Part shown: one piece after another, positions 47,501 through 55,614 of the stretch | How positions within the stretch are numbered: position 1 is the stretch's first letter | How the letters are laid out: every line of letters begins with the position of its first letter | Assembly: GCA_030649165.1 (NCBI GenBank) | Contig: JAUSGG010000072.1 | Location: 1-62,542 of the forward strand | Source: Armatimonadota bacterium | GTDB lineage: Bacteria; Armatimonadota; UBA5829; JAUSEB01 | DNA length: 62,542 bases | Reading direction: 5' to 3' | Position numbers and translations under genes: made by a program | Notes under the pieces: model-generated | Database searches by the model: none | Told to the model about the DNA's origin: nothing | What the model saw: only the letters and a program-made list of their open reading frames with translations

Positions 47501-49871
47501 CGCAGTCCAGGTGGAACAGTGACCTGAGCAGGTAATCTCTCGCAACGCTCCCGGAGAAGGCGTAGACTGTCGGCAGGCCGTAGCAGGCGTTGGTTATCTC
47601 CCTCGTGTATTTGAGCGAGGAGGCAACGCGAGGTCCGGCGACTTGGCCGAACCAGTGGGAACTCCAATAACTGTAGACGCTGTCTACGTCGATGTCGGGG
47701 CAGTCGGCAAGCGCGTCGATGCCATATAGGTTGACGCGGGCGGGCCCGTACATGGCTTTTCCACTGCCCCTGTCGATTCTTGCCACCATTCCATCGACAC
47801 CGCGGGGCAGGGAGAACTCCGTCCAGAGATGCTTCAAATAGTCGACACCTGCCCACGGCGTATTGCCCATTCCCCAGTACTCGCCGATGACGTCGAGTTC
47901 CAGCAATTCGGGATGGCCGGTGCAGGTGCCGATTATGTCGTAGTCGTCGTAAATAGCGTTCCAGTCGGCGGCCCCGACTCCCTTGCTCATCATCCATATT
48001 CGCGGATCGTTGCGCAGGATGGCGTCACGCGCCCATCTGTCCGGGCCGGCGCCGAGCCAGGTGCGAATGTACAGCGACTTGTTGTGCCGGTTGCAGACGT
48101 TCCAGAGGGTCTCTATGGCCTGGGCGAAAGTGTCCGTTGGGCTCTTGCCTGTGTGAATAGTACTGCCGCGGTCGTTGAAGTCCGCTCCCTCGAAGTTTTC
48201 GCTGAAGGTGAATATCAGGCCGTCCAGGTTCGGGAGCACCTGGAACAGCGTTTCGTATTCCGAGTCCATCCACTGCCAGAAGCCGGGGTCATCCAGGTTG
48301 ACTTTCCCGCCCACGAAATACTGCGCCGGCAGGTCGTTGAACTGAATCTCGTGGGTCCATACGGTCACTTCGGTCACGCCGTTCTGGTGCGCAACGTCTA
48401 TGAGTTCGTTTATCCTGTTGCGTCTGTTGATATCGTTGATCGGCTGCCATGCGTACATTATGATGTCGTGGGAAATCTGTATGTGGTTTACGTGGTATTC
48501 CCGCGCCTTCGACAGCAGTTCCAGGTTGTAAGCCTGGTCGTCGATCAGCATGACCCAGCCTTTCTTGTACGGCTGTCCGGTGACACTCACGTTGAACTGC
48601 CTTCCAGCGCTCCAGGCGCTCCAGCCGAAGGCGTCGCGTACTCGGACGAACGCGTAATAGGCGCCGTTCGCGAGGGGGCCGGCGTCACAGGAGTCCGCGG
48701 AGCTGGAAGTATCGCCGGAATCCCAAACTGACCCGTCGGTGGGAACGTTTGTAGTGTTTATGTGGACTTCATAGCCGTCGTGGGGGCCGCCTTCCCATTG
48801 GATTGCCGGTTGCTGGACGTTCACCGTTGCATTCTCATTGGGGACGGCAATCGAAGGAGTCACGATGACTGGCGCCTGGTAGCTCACGTTGAACGCCCGT
48901 CCGGCGCTCCATGGACTCCATCCGACTGCGTTGGCTATGCGGACGAAGACATAGTACGAACCGTCAGGCAGGGGGCCGGCCGAGCAGTAGTCTGCCGCGC
49001 TCGAAATCTGGCCGGAGTCCCAGGCGTCGGCGTCGCCCGGCACATTGGTTGTGTTGACGTGGACCTCATACGAGCTGTGGATTGGGCCGCTCCATTGCAC
49101 GGGCACGTTCTGCGTCGTGATGGTCGCTCCGTCGGCGGGGGAGATCAGTGTCGGCGCCGCGGGCGGTCCCGTAGGCATCGGGTCCCACTGCGCCGGACTG
49201 AAGGCGCCGCCGTTGTTAGCGGCGATCCAATCGAAGTACCACGTTCCTTTGCCGTTGGTTCCGTTGTGTCCGACGGAAAAACCGTCGAACGTGTCGGCCG
49301 TTCCGGCTCCCCCATAGGTGATGACAACAACGCCGTCGCGGTAGACCTTCCATTGCGCCGAACCGTTGTCGTTCCCGATGGCATTGAGCACGGTAAGGTA
49401 GTATCGGTGATAGTCGCTCTGGCCATCGGCGGAATACGAAGCCACCTCCGTCCCGGTAAGATTCGTCAGGACTAGAGAGGCCCTCTTGATGGCGAGGTAC
49501 ATTCCTCCGACGTTGCCGTTTGTGATGCCGAGGTTGTAAGAGCTGCTCGTGTCGCTCGTGCACTTCACCCTGGCGGCAATCGTGACGCCCGTGTTGAACG
49601 ACACGTCGCCGAGCACGAGATTCTGCACGGCGCAGCGGTTGGTCGTGCTATTATCGTTCAGCCTCCAAGTATTGGACCCGCCGTCGGCGACGATTGTGCT
49701 TGTGATACCTCCACCGTTGATGTAGGAATTGGTGTGGTGGACCGTCCATCCGTCGCTCGTCGGCAGCACGTCTCCGGTATACAGAAACTCTCCGGCGGTC
49801 ACTGCGGCGGGGACCAAGAGGCAAGTGAGGATTGCCATAAACAGGGGCAGGCGCGGAAGGGCCCTATGCAT
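44520..49871 (-). CDS. Very large secreted multidomain protein with glycosidase-like core
   Basis: A 1783-residue protein with a signal peptide (MHRALPRLPLFMAILTCL, cleaved near VTAGE). In order: a LamG-like domain (about 30-240, GWTVHHTNSY...WYFDWIAANNGG); two fibronectin-like repeats with matching EVHVNTTNVP and EVHINTTNVP; a TIM-barrel glycosidase-like region (about 480-870, GWVMLIDDQ, LDGLIFTFSENFEG, VIGEYWGMG); fibronectin and Ig-like modules; a second LamG-like domain; and a C-terminal OB-fold-like unit (about 1590-1783, SGRVTWADASSFCIDDGS). I choose the ATG with GGAG upstream. It probably binds and processes a polysaccharide outside the cell; no glycosidase family can be named. Confidence 0.8.
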   Translation of the reverse strand: MHRALPRLPLFMAILTCLLVPAAVTAGEFLYTGDVLPTSDGWTVHHTNSYINGGGITSTIVADGGSNTWRLNDNSTTNRCAVQNLVLGDVSFNTGVTIAARVKCTSDTSSSYNLGITNGNVGGMYLAIKRASLVLTNLTGTEVASYSADGQSDYHRYYLTVLNAIGNDNGSAQWKVYRDGVVVITYGGAGTADTFDGFSVGHNGTNGKGTWYFDWIAANNGGAFSPAQWDPMPTGPPAAPTLISPADGATITTQNVPVQWSGPIHSSYEVHVNTTNVPGDADAWDSGQISSAADYCSAGPLPDGSYYVFVRIANAVGWSPWSAGRAFNVSYQAPVIVTPSIAVPNENATVNVQQPAIQWEGGPHDGYEVHINTTNVPTDGSVWDSGDTSSSADSCDAGPLANGAYYAFVRVRDAFGWSAWSAGRQFNVSVTGQPYKKGWVMLIDDQAYNLELLSKAREYHVNHIQISHDIIMYAWQPINDINRRNRINELIDVAHQNGVTEVTVWTHEIQFNDLPAQYFVGGKVNLDDPGFWQWMDSEYETLFQVLPNLDGLIFTFSENFEGADFNDRGSTIHTGKSPTDTFAQAIETLWNVCNRHNKSLYIRTWLGAGPDRWARDAILRNDPRIWMMSKGVGAADWNAIYDDYDIIGTCTGHPELLELDVIGEYWGMGNTPWAGVDYLKHLWTEFSLPRGVDGMVARIDRGSGKAMYGPARVNLYGIDALADCPDIDVDSVYSYWSSHWFGQVAGPRVASSLKYTREITNACYGLPTVYAFSGSVARDYLLRSLFHLDCVSVALKTTNNFQAGMLNYTALRDPLLRAASMLAVTPPTTLFGDFSPAYSAQSNPSVAIRVVDATYGLNPALFLLEYSTDGGATWPDYAGITVNAEGSGTEPYLVTTGPMPFGSPTAGRNKIRLTATNLVGTVTTSRVYTVRGLDQAYINLGTSNVSDGILHPQGSDGNTVGTTAGGRSCRQVASGNNNFFFQADEGFAYDRNPDTLYLQVDYYGSTGSITPVYDSVMKNDEALSPVYLAGGSTWRTATWRLDNVSFGHRLGLSADFRLYVGGNQDIRISSVRLYYAEPTGTLARPTNLQAAPVSTTQISLNWTAVPGATRYQVCRSSSLAGWATGTSLTDSGLSPNTQYTYTVAAHNDADYTSSAGQMAYTNTLSNAPALPTTITSAAPGSWQTSNQFTFTAVNGFGIGKVAYYHLAWDSSPTHAWTGTEASWPSVTAPTAPQWTVWRPYTSPTDNVSGWLLYEGSTTQRLMSEEIVYEDGVPSWKFVDQGRNYNTKVKIVAYPNVPFSRSTGGTMMVRMKAADSPLGWWNTNTNFGFTLPDSTETGVVVLPGSLQMRGPSASNTAQAIDNGYSYHTYTLTFQNSTWNLYRDGQYLMNLTQGASGTTDWSGPSFGQGTSDAYGAWSYQWIAWRNDGAFAPSPTNGNLVLVAPQYGTYYLHLKGFSAEDDPNGSVDIGPFHYWSGSPTAPTVTDDGAYTTRDYIHATWLEVGPSLSYEYAIGTTVGGQQVVPFTSIAAALSVERTDLTLSEGTAYYVSVRATGGPVGTSDGITVASDAQKISQSKLLSDDAPTALYSKIVTAVFPTCVYVQDTNGMGVKIATSKTLAIGNVVDIAGMMAGSAAERYIQADVVRSTGTDSIAPPVLAGKAVGGSDFSYNEATNSGQNGPQAWSGSGQRALADLLGPNNIGGLIKTSGRVTWADASSFCIDDGSSCDDYETIGLGAPAGLKVSVPQGVTPPSVGSYAVVTGISSCYELDGGLRRLILVRRQSDIWP

Positions 49872-50032
49872 AATGACTCCATCTCCTTTGCTCGCGCCTT
49901 TCGCGGGGCTGCTCGCTTCCGAACCCGTACGTACGCACACCTCGCCGGCAGGCGCGACTATTGACAGCATATCCCTAAAGCGCGCCATCGTCAATCCGTA
50001 CTATTGCTGGGAGTGAGTTCAGTTTCGCGGGA

Positions 50033-50075
50033 ATGTCATTCCGACCGAAGTGGAGGAATCTGCTTTTTCCGGTTG
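50033..50075. repeat. Dispersed repeat of the TCATTCCGACCGAAG type
   Basis: TGTCATTCCGACCGAAGTGG followed by AGGAATCTGCTTTTTCCGG resembles an intergenic repeat seen in many bacterial genomes. Only this copy was found here. Confidence 0.5.
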
Positions 50076-50097
50076 CGTCACGCGGCTTGCTCGGCAA

Positions 50098-50196
50098 GGG
50101 TCTCCGGACCCCGCCGTCGAGATGACCGAAGGTCTCCTGACGTGCGAACATTCCGGGAGACCTACGGTCAAACCCGTGCGCGGGGTCAGGAGACCC
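50098..50196. repeat. Nested inverted-repeat element
   Basis: Outer arms GGGTCTCCGGACCCCGC and GCGGGGTCAGGAGACCC pair over 16 of 17 bases; an inner GGTCTCC/GGAGACC hairpin lies between them. It is upstream of the large secreted protein gene. Confidence 0.7.
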
Positions 50197-50225
50197 GCGC
50201 ACAGTGAGTGGTCAATCGCCCAAAT

Positions 50226-50262
50226 CTTTCGTGTTTTCGTCCTTTCGTGCTTTCGTGATACC
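50226..50262. repeat. Period-8 array (TTTCGTGC type)
   Basis: TTTCGTGT, TTTCGTCC, TTTCGTGC and TTTCGTGA, the complement of the CACGAAAG family at 42.0 and 43.2 kb. Confidence 0.7.
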
Positions 50263-50475
50263 CCCCTCTGTCCTTGGGAAGCGTCCATTGCCGGAGCAAC
50301 CAGGCACAAATACCATATTTTGTCCCGGAACCCGTCCGAACGCGCCCTCGTATATTAAGTACCATTCCGCCTAGGGTATAACCCTATTGGATGGGCTTAT
50401 GCAGGCCCATCGGGTCTTCCGAGGCGAAAAAGGCTGTCGGCTCTCGGGCCGACGGGTTGAAAGAAGGAATAGGAT

Positions 50476-50646
50476 ATGCTTTGCAAGTGTGGAAGCGAGA
50501 TAACGAACGTGCCTGAGCATTTGCGTAACCTGGCGTCGTGGATGTGCTACAGGTGCACGAACACCGCGCCGAAGTCGGCTCCGCTGCCATTTGAGTTGCA
50601 GCCAAGGCGAACATTCCCGAGGAAACCAAGGAAGGAAGCCGCCTGA
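50476..50646 (+). CDS. Micro-protein with zinc ribbon
   Basis: A 56-codon gene. MLCKCGSEITNVPEHLRNLA is followed by SWMCYRCTNT, giving two cysteine pairs (C-K-C and C-Y-R-C) for one zinc, and a basic Pro/Arg-rich tail (RRTFPRKPRKEAA). AAGGAATAGG precedes the ATG. The leader of about 80 bases holds three hairpins: TGGGC/GCCCA, TCGG/CCGA and GTCGG/CCGAC. A hairpin with ACCCGG/CCGGGT ends follows the gene near 50.68 kb. The function is unknown; the cysteines and basic tail suggest nucleic-acid binding. Confidence 0.6.
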   Translation: MLCKCGSEITNVPEHLRNLASWMCYRCTNTAPKSAPLPFELQPRRTFPRKPRKEAA

Positions 50647-50715
50647 TCAAGGCACGAGCGCAAACTTCTGATACCCGGGGTTGCTTGTAAGCGACTCCGG
50701 GTCTCGTTCATTACA

Positions 50716-50820
50716 AGGTTGTCGGTTGTCAGTTGACGGTTGTCAGTTGGCGGCTGTCACAACTGGTCCGACCTGTCCGACCTGTCCGACTCCCCCGACT
50801 CTTCCGACTCTTCCGATTGA
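50716..50820. repeat. Back-to-back period-7 and period-9 arrays upstream of xerC
   Basis: GGTTGTC/AGTTGAC heptamers (50716-50760) run into TCCGACCTG/TCCGACTCT nonamers (50761-50820). The last unit merges with the xerC -35 box. Confidence 0.8.
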
Positions 50821-50845
50821 GAAACCCTCTCTGTTGTGGTACAAT
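50817..50845 (+). promoter_or_regulatory. Sigma-70 type promoter for xerC-hslVU
   Basis: TTGAGA and TACAAT are separated by 17 bases, 28 bases before the GTG start of xerC. Confidence 0.75.
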
Positions 50846-50873
50846 CAGCTAGCCTTATAGTCGGAGAGGGACC

Positions 50874-51779
50874 GTGGACCGCGAACTGGACATGTTCATC
50901 GACCATCTGAGGGTCACAAAGCGAGCCTCGGCGCATACGGTTAGGAGCTATAGCTCCGACATCGTGCAGTTTATGTGTTTTGTGCGCGAAAGTGAAGGCG
51001 AGAACGCCCGGACCGACACGGTGGACTATCTGATGATCCGCCGCTACCTGGCGCATCTCCAGAGGACCGGCAGAGCGAAGATTTCGGCCTCCAGAAAGCT
51101 GGCCTCTCTGCGCGCCTTTTTTCGGTTCTTGGCCGGCAGAAAGCTGATCGGGACCGACCCTACCGTGGGCGTCTCTTCGCCGCGACAGGACAAGCGGCTG
51201 CCGACCTTTCTTCGGGAGGACCAGGTGGACCGTCTGATGCAGATGCCGGATGGTTCGACTCCGGCGGGACTGCGCGACCGCGCGCTGCTGGAAATGCTGT
51301 ATGCCACGGGAATGCGGGTGAGCGAACTCGTCAGCCTGAGCCTGCGCGATTTGCACGGGTCGGCTGAGGAAATCCGCGTGATGGGCAAAGGGGCAAAGCA
51401 GCGAATAGTCCTCACCGGTTCGGCGTCGCGCGAAGCGCTGGCGGAGTATCTTTCGGCCGGCCGGCCGGTTCTGGCGGCGAAGTCGACGGCGCCCGGAAAT
51501 GCCCTCTTTCTGAACGCGCGGGGCACGAGGCTCACCGATCGCAGCGTCAGGCGAATCGTGGATAAGTATATCGGCGCCGTCAGCGACTCGTTGAAGGTGA
51601 GTCCGCACACGATGCGTCACACCTTCGCGACGCATCTGTTGGCAAACGGGGCTGACCTTCGCGCCGTTCAGGAATTGCTGGGGCATTCGAGTGTCGCGAC
51701 GACGCAGATATACACGCACGTGACCAGGGAACGCATGAAGGAGGTCTACGACAAGGCGCATCCGAGGGCGCGGGAGTAG
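50874..51779 (+). CDS. xerC: Tyrosine recombinase XerC/XerD
   Basis: A 301-residue site-specific recombinase that resolves chromosome dimers at dif. The catalytic set is complete: Arg148 (TGMRVSEL), Lys172 (GKGAKQR), His245 and Arg248 (HTMRHTFA), His271 (LGHSS) and Tyr280 (TQIYTH). An N-terminal SAM-like core-binding domain covers residues 1-100. It starts with GTG after GGAGAGGG. It is followed by hslV and hslU, an order also known in Gram-positive bacteria, so it is probably the housekeeping Xer protein rather than a phage integrase. Confidence 0.93.
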   Translation: MDRELDMFIDHLRVTKRASAHTVRSYSSDIVQFMCFVRESEGENARTDTVDYLMIRRYLAHLQRTGRAKISASRKLASLRAFFRFLAGRKLIGTDPTVGVSSPRQDKRLPTFLREDQVDRLMQMPDGSTPAGLRDRALLEMLYATGMRVSELVSLSLRDLHGSAEEIRVMGKGAKQRIVLTGSASREALAEYLSAGRPVLAAKSTAPGNALFLNARGTRLTDRSVRRIVDKYIGAVSDSLKVSPHTMRHTFATHLLANGADLRAVQELLGHSSVATTQIYTHVTRERMKEVYDKAHPRARE

Positions 51780-51849
51780 ATCAGGTGATGTGTGTTGGCG
51801 CTGGGAGTCAGTGCGATCTAAGCTGGGCATAAACATGAGAGGGAACGAC

Positions 51850-52380
51850 ATGCGGATACGAGGTACAACCATAGTCGCCGTGAGAAAGGACGGCAAGGTC
51901 GCCATCGCCGGAGACGGCCAGGTGACTATAGAAAATGTCGTCATGAAGCACGGCGCGCGGAAGATCCGGCGGCTGTATCAGGACAAGGTTCTTATGGGCT
52001 TTGCCGGTTCAGTGGCGGACGCGCAGGCGCTGGCAGGCAAGTTCGAGTCCAAATTGGAAGAAGCGCATGGCAATCTGAAACGCGCTGTTATTGAATTCGC
52101 CAAGGAGTGGCGGACCGACCGAATTCTCCGGCGGCTTGAAGCGTTAATGATAGTAGCCGACGCCGAATTCCTTCTGGTTCTGTCGGGGAATGGTGAGGTG
52201 ATCGAGCCCGACGACGGGATTGCCGCGATTGGCTCCGGCGGACCATACGCGCAGGCGGCCGCAAAAGCCCTTGCCGGCCACACCACCATGGGACCCAGAG
52301 AGATAGTGGAGGCCGCGATACAGATTGCATCGCAGATATGCATCTATACGAACGATAGAATCTCAATCGATGAGCTGTGA
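51850..52380 (+). CDS. hslV: ATP-dependent protease subunit HslV
   Basis: A 176-residue proteasome-beta-like peptidase that forms the core of HslVU. The N-terminus [11 protein letters not shown] contains the catalytic Thr6 after a five-residue propeptide ending in Gly, as in many bacteria. [10 protein letters not shown] and GFAGSVADA follow. The ATG with AGAGGG upstream is chosen over an earlier one. It lies 70 bases after xerC and 9 bases before hslU. Confidence 0.95.
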   Translation: MRIRGTTIVAVRKDGKVAIAGDGQVTIENVVMKHGARKIRRLYQDKVLMGFAGSVADAQALAGKFESKLEEAHGNLKRAVIEFAKEWRTDRILRRLEALMIVADAEFLLVLSGNGEVIEPDDGIAAIGSGGPYAQAAAKALAGHTTMGPREIVEAAIQIASQICIYTNDRISIDEL

Positions 52381-52389
52381 GGATTTGAC

Positions 52390-53850
52390 GTGAATACCGC
52401 GGATAACATGACTCCGAAGCAAATCGTCGGAGAGCTGGACAAGTATATCATCGGACAGGACAAGGCAAAACGCGCGGTCGCGATCGCGCTGCGAAACCGA
52501 TACCGCAGAAGGCTCCTTTCAGAGGACCTGAGGGACGAGGTCATCCCGAAGAATATTCTCATGATCGGCCCGACCGGGGTAGGGAAGACCGAGATTGCTC
52601 GCCGGCTTGCCGGCCTGGCCGGGGCGCCGTTCATCAAGATCGAAGCGACTAAGTTTACGGAAGTGGGCTATGTGGGCCGCGACGTCGATTCGATGGTGCG
52701 AGATCTGGTTCAAGTGGCCGTGCGGATGGTTGAATCGGAGAAGATCGAAGACATCCGCCCCAAGGCTTATGACCAGGCTAACGAGCGAATCTTAGACATA
52801 CTTGCGCCGTCGCCAAAACGGCGGCGGGAAGAACGAATGCCTCGTCAGTTGATGGAAGCAATGGAGCAAACGCTCGGTCACCTTTTCCCCGATAAGGAGC
52901 CTGCGCCCGGGCAGGCGGAAGAAGGAGAGGTGGAATCGGAGGATTACGCGAGGACCAGGACCGAGCAGCGCGAGCGGCTTAGAGACCGGCTCAAAGAGCA
53001 GCTTTTGGCCGGGGAACTGGACGACAGGACTGTCGAGATCGAAGTTGAGGACACGAGCAGTCCATTCCTGCAGGTCTTTACGCAGCAAGGGATGGAAGAG
53101 ATGGGGGTAGACATGCCCGGGATACTGGGCAGTATGCTCCCAAGACGTCACAAAAGAAAGCAGGCCACGGTCGCCGAGGCCAGGGAAATACTCACGGATC
53201 AGGCGGCTCGTGAAATGCTGGACCAGGACCAGGTCGTGCGTGAGGCGATCGAGCGGACGGAACAGAGCGGGATCATATTCGTGGACGAGCTGGACAAGAT
53301 CGCGGGCAGGGAACGGGAAGGCGGACCGCAGGTTTCCCGCGAGGGCGTTCAACGGGACATTCTGCCGATCATAGAGGGCTCGACGGTTATAACCAAATAC
53401 GGTCCCGTGAGCACGAATCACATCCTGTTTATCGCGGCCGGGGCTTTTCACGTGAGTAAACCTTCGGACCTTATTCCGGAGCTTCAGGGCCGGCTGCCGA
53501 TACGGGTCGAGCTGGACAGTCTTTCGGAAGGGGATCTTGAGCGGATTCTGACCGAGCCGAAGAACGCACTGGTCAAACAGTACGTCGCGCTCATCGCGGT
53601 GGAGGGAGTCGATCTCGAGTTTTCGGACGACGCCGTCGCGGAGATCGCTCGGATTGCGGCGTTGGTGAACTCGTCGATGGAGAATATCGGCGCGAGGCGG
53701 CTGCACACTATCATGGAGCGGCTGCTGGATGACCTCTCGTTCCAGGCCCCGGATGTAGCCGACAAGAGGATGGTGATCGACGCCGAATACGTTCGGCAGA
53801 AGCTGGAAGATATAGTGAAGGACGAGGACCTGAGCAGGTATATCCTTTAG
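52390..53850 (+). CDS. hslU: HslU ATPase subunit
   Basis: A 486-residue AAA+ unfoldase that feeds HslV. Walker A is GPTGVGKTE (residues 60-68), Walker B is [12 protein letters not shown] near residue 295, and the sensor-2 region is [17 protein letters not shown]. The variable I-domain (about 110-250) is acidic. The C-terminal LSRYIL is the motif that docks into HslV. The start is a GTG with AGGA upstream. It is coupled to hslV. Confidence 0.96.
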   Translation: MNTADNMTPKQIVGELDKYIIGQDKAKRAVAIALRNRYRRRLLSEDLRDEVIPKNILMIGPTGVGKTEIARRLAGLAGAPFIKIEATKFTEVGYVGRDVDSMVRDLVQVAVRMVESEKIEDIRPKAYDQANERILDILAPSPKRRREERMPRQLMEAMEQTLGHLFPDKEPAPGQAEEGEVESEDYARTRTEQRERLRDRLKEQLLAGELDDRTVEIEVEDTSSPFLQVFTQQGMEEMGVDMPGILGSMLPRRHKRKQATVAEAREILTDQAAREMLDQDQVVREAIERTEQSGIIFVDELDKIAGREREGGPQVSREGVQRDILPIIEGSTVITKYGPVSTNHILFIAAGAFHVSKPSDLIPELQGRLPIRVELDSLSEGDLERILTEPKNALVKQYVALIAVEGVDLEFSDDAVAEIARIAALVNSSMENIGARRLHTIMERLLDDLSFQAPDVADKRMVIDAEYVRQKLEDIVKDEDLSRYIL

Positions 53851-53880
53851 GGAATTGGAGAGTCGAGAGGTGACGTGTAA

Positions 53881-54273
53881 ATGTTTGCGCTGAATTTCTA
53901 CTCAGAGCTATACGCGGACATGTTAAACAAGGGCCGGAAAACCGCAACAATACGGCTGGGGGACAAAAGCGACAAGTACCGTTCCGGGCAGCTCGTCTGG
54001 ATAACCGTCGGCAGGCGCTTTGGACCGAGGCAGAAGCTGTTTACGGCGATTATCGACGAAGTGGATGTCAAACCGGCCGGGGACCTTACCGCGCGGGAGA
54101 TAGAGAAGGAGAATCCGGAGATGCGGCTGCCCGAAGAGGTCATGACGCTGCTCAGCCGTATATACGATCACACTGTCACGCCGCTCGACCTCGTCACGGT
54201 GATCCACTTTTCGCCGATCTGGGATAGCGCCGCTCCGGCCAAAGAGCAGGACATTTTCGAGCGCTGGACATAG
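53881..54273 (+). CDS. ASCH domain protein
   Basis: A 130-residue protein with the ASCH fold (PUA-like): the GRKTATIRLGDKSDKY segment and the LVTVIHFSPI strand. ASCH domains bind RNA and are sometimes linked to translation or RNA modification; YqfB-type members hydrolyse N4-acetylcytidine. Which applies here is unknown. It lies 30 bases after hslU and may be the last gene of that operon. Confidence 0.8.
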   Translation: MFALNFYSELYADMLNKGRKTATIRLGDKSDKYRSGQLVWITVGRRFGPRQKLFTAIIDEVDVKPAGDLTAREIEKENPEMRLPEEVMTLLSRIYDHTVTPLDLVTVIHFSPIWDSAAPAKEQDIFERWT

Positions 54274-54428
54274 AAAAAGGCCCGCCGGCTGTTTGCCCGC
54301 GGACCATAGTTGGCTGCTTGTCGCAGCCCATTCAGAAAGGAGAAAAAGAGTCGCAAGCGTTATTCTCTAAGCATGAATACGTAAAGTGCGGGCGATAAGT
54401 TCCCACTCTCGGAAGAGCGCGAGCGTAA

Positions 54429-54465
54429 TCCCCTCTCCCTTCAGGGAGAGGGTTAGGGTGAGAGT
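54429..54465. repeat. Dispersed palindromic repeat
   Basis: CCCTCTCC-CTTC-AGGGAGAGGG followed by TTAGGGTGAGAG lies between the ASCH gene and the IS630 relic. Confidence 0.8.
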
Positions 54466-54616
54466 TCTCTCCATTTCTGATCTCTTACGTGGCTCTTGCG
54501 ATAGCTATTTCTGAGCTTGATATCGGCGAGTTGAAAAAAGCGGAAGCCCCAAGGTGTGAGCGTGGCCCGGTGGTGAATAGGCTGAAATTGGCGGGTTTTC
54601 ACCCCAAAGTAAGCGA

Positions 54617-54933
54617 ATGGACTTTCTCGCTGTTTGTGAGCGCTGTATCAAGCGTTTGCAGAAGGCGTGGCCGAACATCGTGCCCGTGCATTTGCCGGTT
54701 CATGCGAGTTGGCTTAATCAGATTGAGATATACTTCTCTGTGTTGTCCAACGGAAAGTCCTCACTCCCAATGACTTTTGCTCGCTAACGATGGTCTCGGG
54801 TCGAATACTCCAATTTCAGGAACGCTACGAACTGATGGCAAAACCATTTGAATGGAAGTTCACCAGGCAAAACCTGGCAGAACTCATGTCAAAGCCGCCG
54901 CCAATGGCCGTGCCATTGGCGCAAGCAGCGTGA
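54617..54933 (+). pseudogene. IS630-family transposase C-terminal relic, frameshifted
   Basis: One frame reads RCIKRLQKAWPNIVPVHLPV, then HASWLNQIEIYFS, the hallmark end of IS630 DDE transposases (the Glu of NQIE is the third acidic residue). After a +1 shift near base 54745 the next frame continues VVQRKVLTPNDF, QFQERYELMAKPFEWKFTRQ and NLAELMSK, also typical. The N-terminal two thirds, start and terminal repeats are missing, so it is dead. No intact copy occurs in the window. Confidence 0.85.
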
Positions 54934-54944
54934 GCGACAAAGCT

Positions 54945-54974
54945 ATACGTCATCGAATTTACGAACAGGAGTAC
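54945..54974. repeat. 30-base fragment shared with 36.69 kb
   Basis: ATACGTCATCGAATTTACGA continuing to CAGGAGTAC, 29 of 30 bases identical to the segment upstream of the GH94 gene. It lies 12 bases after the IS630 relic. Confidence 0.6.
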
Positions 54975-55246
54975 TTAGGCTGAAGTTGCATCCCGCCGCA
55001 AAGACGTGGCAAAGGTCCCAGGGAGTAGTGCGCGTGGATTAGCAAACACAGCTACAAGAAGCGGCTCGCTGAGCAATCTTAACTTAGCCCAGCCTGGAAA
55101 ACGGCGTCAAAGCTCACCCAAGGCCGCCGGGAAGCTCTGATTTAGCCCATCGTCGGAACCCCACGAGACCCTGCAGGAACCTAGACGGCGGATTTGGGAG
55201 TGTTAGAGGCCGTTGCGATAGACGGTATACCGGGATCAGCGCTGCC

Positions 55247-55284
55247 ATATGTAGTATGGAATCAGGCTGGACCATACTACATAT
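55247..55284. repeat. Perfect 13-bp inverted repeat
   Basis: ATATGTAGTATGG and CCATACTACATAT around a 12-base loop, about 60 bases upstream of the ncRNA promoter. It is AT-richer than the surroundings and might be an operator or an old element end. Confidence 0.65.
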
Positions 55285-55347
55285 CGTATGCCTGGCTGCT
55301 ATCTGAGGTAGATTTGCTTCTATCGCAACAACCTCGTTACGCCAGCC

Positions 55348-55377
55348 TTGACATGGCACAAACCTACCTGGTAAAAT
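55348..55377 (+). promoter_or_regulatory. Sigma-70 type promoter of a putative ncRNA
   Basis: A perfect TTGACA and TAAAAT with an 18-base spacer. No protein start lies within the next 235 bases. Confidence 0.75.
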
Positions 55378-55384
55378 GCAGTTG

Positions 55385-55598
55385 AAGGAAGCGCGGGGCT
55401 TGTGCTCACGCCTTCCGTGAGCAGAGAAGCAAGTCGATGAAAAGCGCGCACGTGACAGAACACAGCAGCATCGGAGGGACCGCCGCGCGGCGTCTCAGAC
55501 TGGTAGAGGACAGTCTGTGCCATTCCCAACATTTCCAACAGACTGTCGTCGTACGTGTGGTGATCCCGCTCTGACTCTGTGTCGCAGCGGGTTTTTTG
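55385..55598 (+). ncRNA. Putative structured ncRNA or long leader, about 210 nt
   Basis: This stretch lies between a promoter and a terminator and has no gene-like frame. It contains strong local stems: TGCTCACG-CCTTC-CGTGAGCA, the self-complementary CGCCGCGCGGCG, GACAGTCTGT/ACAGACTGTC (10 bp, 19-base loop) and the terminator CCCGCT/AGCGGG with TTTTTT. Size and layout would suit a 6S-like RNA, but I cannot match any known family by eye; tmRNA, RNase P and SRP consensus motifs are absent. The HNH gene starts 17 bases after the U-tract, so a cis-acting leader is the alternative. Confidence 0.55.
55565..55597 (+). terminator. Intrinsic terminator before the HNH gene
   Basis: CCCGCT pairs with AGCGGG across a 15-base loop, followed by TTTTTTGTT. 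Confidence 0.7.
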
Positions 55599-55614
55599 TT
55601 AATGGTGGTAGTCG

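Noticed and set aside
55385-55598. tmRNA, RNase P RNA or SRP RNA
   Set aside because: None of their conserved sequences (tRNA-like ends, GAGGAAAGTCC, the SRP GGAAG loop region) is present, so the family was left open.
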